Assembly: GCA_002737105.1 (NCBI GenBank)
Contig: NSHO01000022.1
Coordinates: 1 to 16,458, forward strand
DNA length: 16,458 bases
Source of the DNA: Flavobacteriales bacterium
Lineage (GTDB): Bacteria > Bacteroidota > Bacteroidia > Flavobacteriales > Flavobacteriaceae
Direction: 5' to 3'
This document shows positions 1-6,407 of this stretch, in pieces (position 1 is the first letter of the stretch; each line of letters begins with the position of its first letter). Made by a program: the position numbers and the translations under genes. Under the pieces are notes generated by a model, which was not told the DNA's origin, made no database searches, and worked only from the letters and a program-made list of their open reading frames with translations.

Positions 1-908
1 CTGGTGTTGGAACAATTACAGTGCCTAATGCAACTGCCAATGTTTCGGTAGCACTTAGTCTAGTAAATATTGGATTGTGTTCGAGCCCGTTAACGTTAAC
101 TGGAAGTGTTACAACATTAACATTTCCATCAGTTACTTCACTGACGTCTAATTCGCCAATTTGTAGTAATTTAACCGCTACATTTACTATTAATGGTACT
201 CCAAACGCAACAGTTACTTACACTATTAATGGCGGAACTACTACTACAATTGTATTAAATGCAACAGGAACGGGAACAATAAGTGTTGCAAACGCTACTG
301 CCAATCAAACCATGCAATTATCTAATATTTTTGATGGAACTTGTAATAGAGCTATTACAAATGCTGCAACAGTGGTAGTTAACCCAATTCCAAACACCCC
401 TACTTTATCTCCACAATCTGATACATTTTGTATTGGTGAAAATTTGGTATTTAATGTAACAGGTGGTGCAAATGAAGTTATTTTATACACTGTTAATAGT
501 GGTACTAACCAAACATTAAATTTAAATAGTTCTGGAACAGGAATAATTTCTGTTTCTAATCCAACAACTCAAACAGTTGATATTAATTTAGTTTCTATAA
601 CTAACGGATTATGTTCAAAAATACTAACTGTTTCTAGTGATGCTGAAATAATTAGATGTGATATTCCAAAAGGCGTTTCACCTAACGGAGATGGATTGAA
701 TGATACTTGGGATTTGTCAGGTTTTAACGTTAAAAATGTATCAATTTTTAACCGTTATGGTACAAAAGTTTATTCTAAATCAAATTACACTAATGAATGG
801 CATGGTCAATCAGATAATAGTAATCAACTTTCCGACGGAACTTATTATTATGTGGTAGAATTTAACGACAGTGTTGTTAAAACGGGGTGGGTTTACATTA
901 ACAGATAA
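1..908 (+). CDS. T9SS type B sorting-domain adhesin, 3' part (5' end outside window)
   Basis: This is the C-terminal end of a secreted surface protein. The frame is open from base 3, with no convincing start inside the window; a GTG at 21 lies within a repeat and is not a real start. The visible part has Thr/Asn/Ser-rich Ig-like repeats about 88-89 residues apart. Each carries a GTGTISVAN-like motif, at bases 9, 273 and 540, followed by a short segment ending in a G-x-C or N-x-C cysteine. The last ~80 residues (from about base 661) form the gliding-motility-associated C-terminal domain (TIGR04131/CHU_C): VSPNGDGLNDTW, then IFNRYGTKVY, W-x-G, L-x-DGTYYYVV and a terminal W-x-Y-x-NR. Known for the family: this domain sends proteins through the T9SS to the cell surface. 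The PorP/SprF gene starts 43 bases downstream, the usual arrangement for such adhesins. The ligand is unknown. Confidence 0.93.
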   Translation, partial: GVGTITVPNATANVSVALSLVNIGLCSSPLTLTGSVTTLTFPSVTSLTSNSPICSNLTATFTINGTPNATVTYTINGGTTTTIVLNATGTGTISVANATANQTMQLSNIFDGTCNRAITNAATVVVNPIPNTPTLSPQSDTFCIGENLVFNVTGGANEVILYTVNSGTNQTLNLNSSGTGIISVSNPTTQTVDINLVSITNGLCSKILTVSSDAEIIRCDIPKGVSPNGDGLNDTWDLSGFNVKNVSIFNRYGTKVYSKSNYTNEWHGQSDNSNQLSDGTYYYVVEFNDSVVKTGWVYINR

Positions 909-951
909 CAATAATTGGATGATTAAGCGTCATTTTTAAAACAAATAAACA

Positions 952-1872
952 ATGAAAAAACTATTTTTAGTAGCTATTCTAGGATTATTGATGGGTGAAA
1001 AGTTACAAGCCCAACAGGACCCTCATTATACACAATACATGTATAACATGAGTGTTATGAATCCAGCATACGCAGGAAGTAAGGAAAATTTAGCTTTAGG
1101 ATTATTACATAGAAAGCAGTGGATAGAATTGGAGGATGCGCCAACTACGAGCACTTTTTTTGGTCATAGTCCAGTTGGCAAAAACGTAGGTTTAGGACTG
1201 TCTGTAATATCGGATAAGATTGGACCAGTAGAGGAGAACAACATTTATGGGGATTTTTCTTACACTTTAAATTTAGGAGGCGAGCACAAATTAGCGCTGG
1301 GATTAAAAGCAGGTTTAACGCTTCATAATGTAGATTATTTAACAAGAATTAATCCTACTTTACCCCAAAAGGGCGATGGTGCTTTTGGGCAAAATGACAG
1401 TAGTAGTTATTTTAATTTTGGTACCGGTGCTTTTTATTATACCGAAAAGTATTATTTAGGTTTATCTGTTCCAAATATGATAAAGGCAACGCATTTGGAT
1501 TATAAAGGCAGAAGTTATGGTAACGAGTCGAGTCATTACTTTTTAACTGGAGGATATGTTTTTGATGTGTCAGAGAACGTAAAGTTCAAACCCTTTTTCA
1601 TGGCAAAATCTTCGTTTGAAGCGCCAGCTTCATTAGACGTATCAACAAACTTTATGTTTAAGGAAAAGTTTGAGATTGGTGCGACTTACAGAATAGAAGA
1701 TAGTTTTGGCGCGATGGTAAATTATGCCGTTACACCGAGTTTAAAAATAGGATACGCTTATGATCATATCGTATCGGATTTAAATGTAACTACGCCATCA
1801 TCTCACGAGATTATTTTGTTGTATAATGTTAACTTTAACAAAAAGGTATCACGTTCACCACGTTATTTTTAA
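952..1872 (+). CDS. PorP/SprF family type IX secretion membrane protein
   Basis: An outer-membrane beta-barrel of the PorP/SprF family, 306 residues, the usual length. It begins with a signal peptide (MKKLFLVAILGLLMG, cleavage near QAQ at residues 19-21). Next comes the family hallmark QDPHYTQYMYNMSVMNPAYAGS near residues 22-43, split here by its core YTQYM and NPAYAG. Alternating aromatic/glycine strands follow, with FNFGTGAFYYTEKYYLGLSVP-type motifs in the middle and the typical SPRYF terminus. In Flavobacterium johnsoniae, SprF is needed for secretion of the type B adhesin SprB, and paralogues commonly sit beside other type B cargo genes. The gene lies between such a cargo gene (43-base gap) and an OmpA-family gene (23-base gap), so I infer that it serves the upstream adhesin. 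The start is the ATG giving the signal peptide. There is no clear Shine-Dalgarno sequence, only an A-rich leader, which is normal in this phylum. Confidence 0.94.
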   Translation: MKKLFLVAILGLLMGEKLQAQQDPHYTQYMYNMSVMNPAYAGSKENLALGLLHRKQWIELEDAPTTSTFFGHSPVGKNVGLGLSVISDKIGPVEENNIYGDFSYTLNLGGEHKLALGLKAGLTLHNVDYLTRINPTLPQKGDGAFGQNDSSSYFNFGTGAFYYTEKYYLGLSVPNMIKATHLDYKGRSYGNESSHYFLTGGYVFDVSENVKFKPFFMAKSSFEAPASLDVSTNFMFKEKFEIGATYRIEDSFGAMVNYAVTPSLKIGYAYDHIVSDLNVTTPSSHEIILLYNVNFNKKVSRSPRYF

Positions 1873-1895
1873 TCTATCCAAAAAAGAGACTAAAC

Positions 1896-3767
1896 ATGAA
1901 AAATTTATATATACTAGCAGTTGCTTTATTACTTTCAATTGGGGGATTACAAGCACAGAATAAAGACACAAAGGATGCCGACAAGTTGTTTGATCGGTTG
2001 GAGTACGTAGATGCTTCAAAGGCCTACACCAAACTAGTTGAAACCAACAAAGCCGATGGTTATGTTTACAAACAATTGGCAGATAGCTACTTCAATGTAT
2101 TTAACAGCAAACAAGCCATAATGTGGTATGCGAAAGCCGTAGAAAGCACGCAAGATGCAGAAACGCATTACCGTTACGCTCAAATGCTAAAAGCAGAAGG
2201 CGACAACACTGCTGCAGCTAAACAAATGGTAACATTTGCAAAAATGCAACCGAACGATGCTAGAGCCAAAGCATTCCTTAACAATCCAAATTACACTTCT
2301 CAACTTAAGCTTCAAGGCAAACAATACGATATTTTAAAATCGGATGTTAGTAGCGATAAAACAGATTTTGGAGCAGTCTTAACGCAAAATAACGAAGTAT
2401 TCTTTACGAGCGCTAGAAACACTTCAAGAAGAGAAAATGGTATGGACGACCAGCCGTATTTAGATTTGTACAAAGCCATTAGAAACACGGATGGCACATT
2501 AAGTCAAGCCACACCAGTTGCCGAATTAAATACCAAATGGCATGATGGTCCGGCGACCATTACCTCAGATGGTACAACTATTTATTATGGTAGTGAGAGT
2601 TTCAACGAAAGCGCATACCAGAAAAACAAAGAAAAGCACCTGAAATTAGGTCAAATATATTTGTATAAAGCTACCAAAACAGAAGCAGGTACTTGGGGCA
2701 ACTCAAAAGCATTACCAATTAATAGTAAAGACTACTCAGTAAGAAACCCAAGTATTAGTAAAGATGGGAAAACTTTGTATTTTTCATCAGACATGCCTGG
2801 AGGTTTTGGAGGAGAAGACATTTGGAAAGTAAGTTTAGACGGTGACACATATGGTACACCAGAGAACTTAGGAGCCAACATAAATACAGAAGGCAATGAG
2901 AGCTTTCCATCGATTCAAGATGATGGTATTTTATTCTTTTCTTCAAATGGCATACAAGGTCTAGGCGGTTATGATGTATTCAAACAAAACACCATCACCA
3001 ACGAGAAAGCTACCAACCTAGGCGAACCAGTAAATACCCAAAAAGACGATTTTTCATTTTCGTATAATTTAGATAAAAACGTAGGTTATTTCTCTAGTAA
3101 CAGAGAAGGGAATGATGACATCTATCAGGCGATAGCAGTTTGTGGTGTGGATGCTACCGTAGTGGTAAAAGACGCAGAAACAGGCAAATTATTAGTTGGA
3201 GCAAGTGTAAGCTTTGTGGACCAAAAAGGTAAAAACAAAGGCAACCAAGAGTCAAACGACATGGGAGAAACCAAATTTGGAGTTGCCTGTGATGAAACCG
3301 CTAATTTTAATGCCACCAGATCGGGTTACCAAAACGGTACAGCTACGATGCCAAAATCTAAAAATGGCGCACAAAACATCGTGATTAATTTAATACCAAT
3401 CCAACCAATAATCACAGAAACAGAAGTAATATTACAACCGATATATTTTGAATACAACCAATCAAATATTACGGCGCAAGGCGCAGAAGAGTTAGATAAA
3501 TTGGTTAAAGTAATGAATCAACTCCCTGCTTTAGTTATCAATGCGACTTCGCACACGGATAGCAGAGGTTCTGACAGTTACAACTTAAGACTTTCAGACA
3601 GAAGAGCCAAATCAACAGTGCAGTATATCTTATCAAAAGGCATTTCTAAAGACAGAATCACAGGTATCGGTATGGGAGAAACCCAACCAAAAGTTGCCTG
3701 CACAGCTTGTACAGAGGAAGAGCACGCACAAAACAGAAGAAGTGAATTCTTAATTATTAAAAAGTAA
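1896..3767 (+). CDS. PorE-like TPR / beta-propeller / OmpA-family peptidoglycan-binding protein
   Basis: A 623-residue periplasmic or outer-membrane-associated protein. Domains in order: a signal peptide (residues 1-20, ending LQAQ); TPR-like helices (about 25-130, with YKQLADSYFN and AIMWYAKAVE); PD40/WD40-like propeller blades (about 150-410, with SKDGKTLYFSSD, GGEDIWKV, QDDGILFFSS and GGYDVFK); a carboxypeptidase-regulatory-like domain (about 418-500); and a C-terminal OmpA domain (about 510-623). The OmpA domain keeps the Asp/Arg pair known to hold diaminopimelate in peptidoglycan, here D555 (HTDSRG) and R570 (LSDRRA), the usual 15 residues apart, and ends with NRRSEF. This domain order matches PorE of Porphyromonas gingivalis, which tethers the T9SS to the cell wall. 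The gene follows PorP/SprF by 23 bases and precedes a terminator, so it is probably the last gene of the operon. Codon use looks more G/C-rich than in the adjacent adhesin. Confidence 0.92.
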   Translation: MKNLYILAVALLLSIGGLQAQNKDTKDADKLFDRLEYVDASKAYTKLVETNKADGYVYKQLADSYFNVFNSKQAIMWYAKAVESTQDAETHYRYAQMLKAEGDNTAAAKQMVTFAKMQPNDARAKAFLNNPNYTSQLKLQGKQYDILKSDVSSDKTDFGAVLTQNNEVFFTSARNTSRRENGMDDQPYLDLYKAIRNTDGTLSQATPVAELNTKWHDGPATITSDGTTIYYGSESFNESAYQKNKEKHLKLGQIYLYKATKTEAGTWGNSKALPINSKDYSVRNPSISKDGKTLYFSSDMPGGFGGEDIWKVSLDGDTYGTPENLGANINTEGNESFPSIQDDGILFFSSNGIQGLGGYDVFKQNTITNEKATNLGEPVNTQKDDFSFSYNLDKNVGYFSSNREGNDDIYQAIAVCGVDATVVVKDAETGKLLVGASVSFVDQKGKNKGNQESNDMGETKFGVACDETANFNATRSGYQNGTATMPKSKNGAQNIVINLIPIQPIITETEVILQPIYFEYNQSNITAQGAEELDKLVKVMNQLPALVINATSHTDSRGSDSYNLRLSDRRAKSTVQYILSKGISKDRITGIGMGETQPKVACTACTEEEHAQNRRSEFLIIKK

Positions 3768-3798
3768 AGTAAGAATACCTATTTATTTAATAAAACAG

Positions 3799-3828
3799 AA
3801 AGCGTCTCGGTTGAGGCGCTTTTTTTTA
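3799..3828 (+). terminator. Rho-independent terminator of the adhesin/SprF/PorE-like operon
   Basis: Arms AGCGTCTC (3801-3808) and GAGGCGCT (3813-3820) pair over 8 positions, one of them a G-U, around a GGTT loop. Flanking A and T bases extend the stem, and a run of T follows directly. It lies 31 bases after the stop codon at 3767. Confidence 0.9.
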
Positions 3829-3831
3829 TGT

Positions 3832-3870
3832 TTAAAATGTAGAAGCAAATAATTCTTTAATAGCTAGTTC
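3832..3870 (-). pseudogene. Duplicated 3' tail of the neighbouring dus gene
   Basis: Read on the minus strand, these 13 codons give ELAIKELFASTF and a stop. The intact dus gene ends ELAVKEIFSSKF and a stop at 4145-4183. By hand alignment the two 39-base segments match at 33 positions, in the same orientation and with both stop codons aligned, about 313 bases apart. The similarity does not clearly extend further into dus. It therefore looks like a short remnant left when the sequence between was inserted, or when the end of dus was duplicated or replaced. There is no start codon of its own. Confidence 0.7.
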
Positions 3871-4102
3871 GTTGGCAAATACTACCCCGCCAACGATAAA
3901 AACGTGGTTGACCACGTTAGTAAACGTGGTAAACGGGTTCTTAGACGTGGCTGACCACGTTGGTAGACTTGGTAAACGGGTTCTTAGACGTGGTTGACCA
4001 CATTATTTTAAAGAAAAACGAATAACCATACAGGGAAACTCGATGTCGAGGATATGTTCTCTAACTGATAGAGCGGTTACGTGCCCACAAAGTGAAAAGA
4101 AA
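3871..4102. other. Gene-free stretch between PorE-like gene and dus
   Basis: I see no credible gene here. The stretch holds a perfect inverted repeat (TCGTTGGC at 3869-3876 against GCCAACGA at 3889-3896), the 43-base tandem repeat listed separately, and two small hairpins: CTCGA/TCGAG at 4039-4050 and CTCTA/TAGAG at 4059-4073. The sequence from about 4020 to 4090 is richer in G/C than its surroundings and could be the remains of a mobile or structured element. It matches no RNA family I recognise. Confidence 0.6.
3902..4006. repeat. 43-base tandem repeat with internal palindrome, about 2.4 copies
   Basis: Two full units (3902-3944 and 3945-3987) agree at 39 of 43 positions. A third, partial unit starts at 3988. 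Each begins with a near-perfect palindrome, ACGTGGTTGACCACGT in unit 1, with arms of 6-7 bases and a very short loop. A further ACGTGG at 3924 and ACTTGG at 3967 fall near mid-unit, so the repeat may have grown from a 21/22-base ancestor. The units abut with no spacers, so this is not a CRISPR array. Confidence 0.9.
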
Positions 4103-4146
4103 AATCATAAACTACAATAACATAAAGTTGTAGTTTTTTTATGATT
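4103..4146. terminator. Bidirectional-looking terminator downstream of dus
   Basis: Inner arms AAACTACAA (4109-4117) and TTGTAGTTT (4128-4136) pair perfectly around a 10-base loop. Outer arms AATCAT (4103-4108) and ATGATT (4141-4146) can extend the stem with a bulge. On the plus strand a run of 7 T ends the structure. On the minus strand, the direction of dus, the stem starts at the dus stop codon and is followed by a T-rich tract. Confidence 0.75.
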
Positions 4147-5092
4147 AGAATTTAGAAGAAAATATTTCTTTAACAGCAAGTTCGTAATTTCTTTTACTTT
4201 GGGCTTTTTTAATTTTCTTAAATGTTTTTTGAGTATCGGGAAATGATTGTGAAAAGTATTCCCAAAACCCTAACATCTTCATTCTAATTGGAGTAGGACC
4301 TTGTAAAAAAGCATCATATGCCTGATAAATTTCATCGTGAAAGGTATTAAAAATCTTAAACCTATCTTCAGGATATTCGGTAGTATTATTTTTAATCATA
4401 TTGGGTAAAAACGGATCGGCAATTAATCCTCTTCCTATCATAAAATGGTCAATATTTGGAAAGCGAGCTTGCATGTCTCTAAATTTTTCTACCGATGTAA
4501 TATCACCATTATAATACAGTTTGTGTTTAGAAACATCCAAACACTGCTGAAACGAATCTAAATCTACGGGTCCTTTGTATAATTGCTTACCAATTCTGGC
4601 ATGAATGGCAATATTTTTTATAGGATATTTTTCTAAAATCGGGAAAACATCTAAAATTTCAGAGGCGTTTTCATAACCCATTCGCATTTTCATCGAAACC
4701 ACAATATTCGTTTCGCTATGCACTTTATCTAAAATAGAATGAATGCGTTCGGTATTACTAATTAAACCAGAGCCCATTCCGCATTTTGCCACCATGGGAT
4801 ACGGACAACCTAAATTCCAATTGAGCTCTTTATAACCAAGTGATTGTACGAATTTTGCAACAAATAAAAATTCTTCAGCATCATTGGTAATTATTTGCGG
4901 AATGACTTCTAAAGTCGTATTGTTTTCTGGAAGAATATCACGTTCGTATGACGCTTTAATTTCTAATTTTCCGTTTAATCTGATGTAAGGCGAATAGAAA
5001 GTATCAATTCCACCAAAATGTTTATGAAACGCATTTCGAAATCTGAAATCTGTAAAACCTTGTAAAGGAGAAGATAATAAAGTAACGCTCAT
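4145..5092 (-). CDS. tRNA-dihydrouridine synthase family protein
   Basis: A flavin-dependent enzyme that reduces uridine to dihydrouridine in tRNA. It has 315 residues, normal for the family. Family features seen, in order: the N-terminal SPLQGFTD motif (residues 8-15), the NWNLGCP motif with the expected catalytic cysteine C96, the SMKMRMG strand (133-139, with K135 and R137), IHAR (163-166), and the FMN phosphate-binding strands YYNGDI (193-198) and IGRG (219-222). It is 120 bases downstream of queD on the same strand. Both act on tRNA, so co-transcription is plausible. Which tRNA position it modifies cannot be told from sequence alone. A degenerate copy of its last 13 codons lies beyond its terminator at 3832-3870. 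The start is the only ATG before the barrel's first strand. Confidence 0.93.
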   Translation of the reverse strand: MSVTLLSSPLQGFTDFRFRNAFHKHFGGIDTFYSPYIRLNGKLEIKASYERDILPENNTTLEVIPQIITNDAEEFLFVAKFVQSLGYKELNWNLGCPYPMVAKCGMGSGLISNTERIHSILDKVHSETNIVVSMKMRMGYENASEILDVFPILEKYPIKNIAIHARIGKQLYKGPVDLDSFQQCLDVSKHKLYYNGDITSVEKFRDMQARFPNIDHFMIGRGLIADPFLPNMIKNNTTEYPEDRFKIFNTFHDEIYQAYDAFLQGPTPIRMKMLGFWEYFSQSFPDTQKTFKKIKKAQSKRNYELAVKEIFSSKF

Positions 5093-5095
5093 ATT

Positions 5096-5217
5096 TCTAG
5101 ATTTTTAGATGGTTAGATTTTTAGATTAATTAGAATGCTAAAAAGTTTTTTAAAATAATTTAATTTAAGTGTTTTTATCTAACTTGTCTAACAATCTAAC
5201 ATGTCTAATAATCTAAA
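5096..5217. repeat. Inverted clusters of TAGA/TCTA boxes between queD and dus
   Basis: Five TAGA boxes (5098, 5106, 5114, 5122, 5131) are followed by five TCTA boxes in the opposite orientation (5178, 5187, 5195, 5204, 5212). Spacings are 8,8,8,9 and 9,8,9,8 bases. The right half is a 17-base tandem repeat (TCTAACTTGTCTAACAA type). The two halves are roughly complementary and could fold into a long hairpin. The last box includes the queD stop codon. The array ends 4 bases before the dus start and lies in its 5' leader. Confidence 0.85.
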
Positions 5218-5665
5218 CATTATCTGAAGCAAACCATTCTGCAAATGACGTTTCTGTTTCTTGTAAACGTAGCGAATGTAATTGAATGTCTTTAGGCAAT
5301 CGCGCCCTAATTTTATTTGCAAAATCCACTACCATGTTTTCACTTGTAGGTTGATAATCCACTAAAATTACATGATGTCCGCGATTTTGTAATTCTTTTG
5401 CCAATTCTACGTGTGGGGTATTTTGGTTAAACACCGTAGCGTGATCAAAAACATCTACAATGTCTTCTCGTACAATTTTTTTCAAATCGGTAAAGTCAAT
5501 TACCATTCCAAATTTTACATGATTTGAATCTGTAATTGGCTCACCAATAACCGTAACGGAAAGCTTGTAACTGTGTCCGTGTACGTTTTTACATTTGCCG
5601 TCATAGCCATAAAGAGCATGACCCGTTTCGAAACTAAATTGCTTGGTAATTCTAATTTTACTCAT
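5213..5665 (-). CDS. queD: 6-carboxytetrahydropterin synthase family (QueD)
   Basis: This enzyme turns 7,8-dihydroneopterin triphosphate into 6-carboxy-5,6,7,8-tetrahydropterin, an early step toward preQ0 and queuosine in tRNA. From the chosen ATG it has 150 residues. The zinc ligands are H16 (FETGHAL) and H29/H31 (NVHGH), with C25 as the expected catalytic cysteine. GMVIDFTDLK (53-62) matches the QueD signature, FDH (73-75) gives the catalytic histidine H75, PTSEN spans 107-111, and LQETETSFAEW near the end carries the substrate-binding glutamate E136. A longer frame reaches 5746, but its extra 27 residues are unlike the family and cross the promoter of the divergent gene, so MSKIRITKQF is the better start. 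The related PTPS enzymes of biopterin synthesis are less likely because of the GMVIDF and C25 context. Confidence 0.92.
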   Translation of the reverse strand: MSKIRITKQFSFETGHALYGYDGKCKNVHGHSYKLSVTVIGEPITDSNHVKFGMVIDFTDLKKIVREDIVDVFDHATVFNQNTPHVELAKELQNRGHHVILVDYQPTSENMVVDFANKIRARLPKDIQLHSLRLQETETSFAEWFASDNV

Positions 5666-5705
5666 GATACGATAATTGAACTGCGAAATTACGAAATTAT
5701 TCATA

Positions 5706-5713
5706 TATCTTTG
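5706..5713 (+). promoter_or_regulatory. Probable -7 box (TATCTTTG) of the oxygenase gene
   Basis: TATCTTTG is an exact match to the Bacteroidota/Flavobacterium -7 consensus TAnnTTTG, 17 bases before the ATG at 5731. The only upstream TTG (5676-5678) is 27 bases away, farther than usual, so the -33 element is uncertain. If used, the mRNA leader would be only about ten bases. Confidence 0.55.
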
Positions 5714-5730
5714 CTTCAAATGTGCAACTA

Positions 5731-6333
5731 ATGGAATTGAATCCACTTTACGAAACCATAATTACCGATTTATTAGAAAACCAATACGCAGTTTGCGATG
5801 CTTTTTTTTCAGATGAAGCAGTGCAAATTATGCGTACCGAATTAGAACAAAAATTGGAAACAACCGAGTTTAAAAAATCGGCAATTGGAAACAAATCGGA
5901 TGAAGTGGTAAAAGAAGAAATTCGTGGCGATTATATTTTTTGGTTGGATGAAGAAGACAAAAACGAAGCGTCGGAAACGTTTTTTAATCAAATAAATGAT
6001 TTTGTGGCTTACATTAATGCGACTTGTTATTTGGGCATTACCACTAAAGAATTTCATTATGCGATGTATCCAGAAGGCACTTTTTACAAACGTCATTTAG
6101 ATGTTTTTAAAAACGATACGAAAAGAAAATTATCTATAGTTTGTTATTTAAACGATGAAAATTGGCAACCCGAATTTGGTGGCGAATTGGTCATTTACAA
6201 ACCAGAAGAAGACATAAAAATTTACCCCTTAAAAGGCAGAGTCGTCATTTTTGAAAGTCAAATTTTAGAACACGAAGTAAAACCCGTTCATAGAAAAAGA
6301 TTTAGTATTACGGGTTGGTTGAAAACGAGTTAG
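5731..6333 (+). CDS. 2OG-Fe(II) oxygenase, prolyl 4-hydroxylase / SM-20-like
   Basis: A 2-oxoglutarate- and iron-dependent dioxygenase with a double-stranded beta-helix fold, 200 residues from the ATG at 5731. A GTG at 5722 would add three residues but has no support. The iron-binding triad is visible as H122-x-D124 (YKRHLDVF) and H181 (ILEHEV), and R190 (HRKRFSITGW) is the expected 2-oxoglutarate-binding arginine. Earlier, IRGDYIFWLDE (64-74) resembles the RGD-x-I-x-W segment of SM-20/EGLN-type prolyl hydroxylases, and the FGGELVIY strand is typical of the fold. There is no signal peptide, so it should be cytoplasmic. Members hydroxylate prolyl residues or other protein side chains; the substrate here cannot be read from the sequence. 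The gene diverges from queD across 65 bases. Confidence 0.88.
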   Translation: MELNPLYETIITDLLENQYAVCDAFFSDEAVQIMRTELEQKLETTEFKKSAIGNKSDEVVKEEIRGDYIFWLDEEDKNEASETFFNQINDFVAYINATCYLGITTKEFHYAMYPEGTFYKRHLDVFKNDTKRKLSIVCYLNDENWQPEFGGELVIYKPEEDIKIYPLKGRVVIFESQILEHEVKPVHRKRFSITGWLKTS

Positions 6334-6348
6334 GGTTTTTTAATTGCT

Positions 6349-6378
6349 TTGTCATGCTGAACTTGTTTCAGTATCTCT
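6349..6378. repeat. Half copy of a dispersed palindromic repeat
   Basis: The segment TTGTCATGCTGAACTTGTTT continues with CAGTATCTCT. It closely matches 13964-13991 and contains the hairpin CTGAA/TTCAG with a 5-base loop. The right half of the larger element is missing. It lies between two convergent genes. Confidence 0.75.
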
Positions 6379-6407
6379 TGAATTTGCGTAGCGGTTTTTC
6401 AAAACTT

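Noticed and set aside
3832..4002. Minus-strand frame open for about 56 codons through the 43-base repeats, ending ELAIKELFASTF
   Set aside because: It has no ATG, the repeats are not a multiple of three and so shift frame, and only the last 12 codons resemble a protein (the dus tail). It is treated as a remnant.
3902..4006. Possible CRISPR array
   Set aside because: The 43-base units abut directly with no unique spacers, there are fewer than three full copies, and no cas genes are nearby.
4055..4090. tRNA-like look (TAGAGCGGTTA)
   Set aside because: No acceptor stem, anticodon arm or T-loop can be built around it.
5666..5746. Longer queD start adding 27 residues
   Set aside because: The extension is unlike QueD N-termini and overlaps the promoter and start of the divergent oxygenase gene; the ATG at 5665 fits the family.
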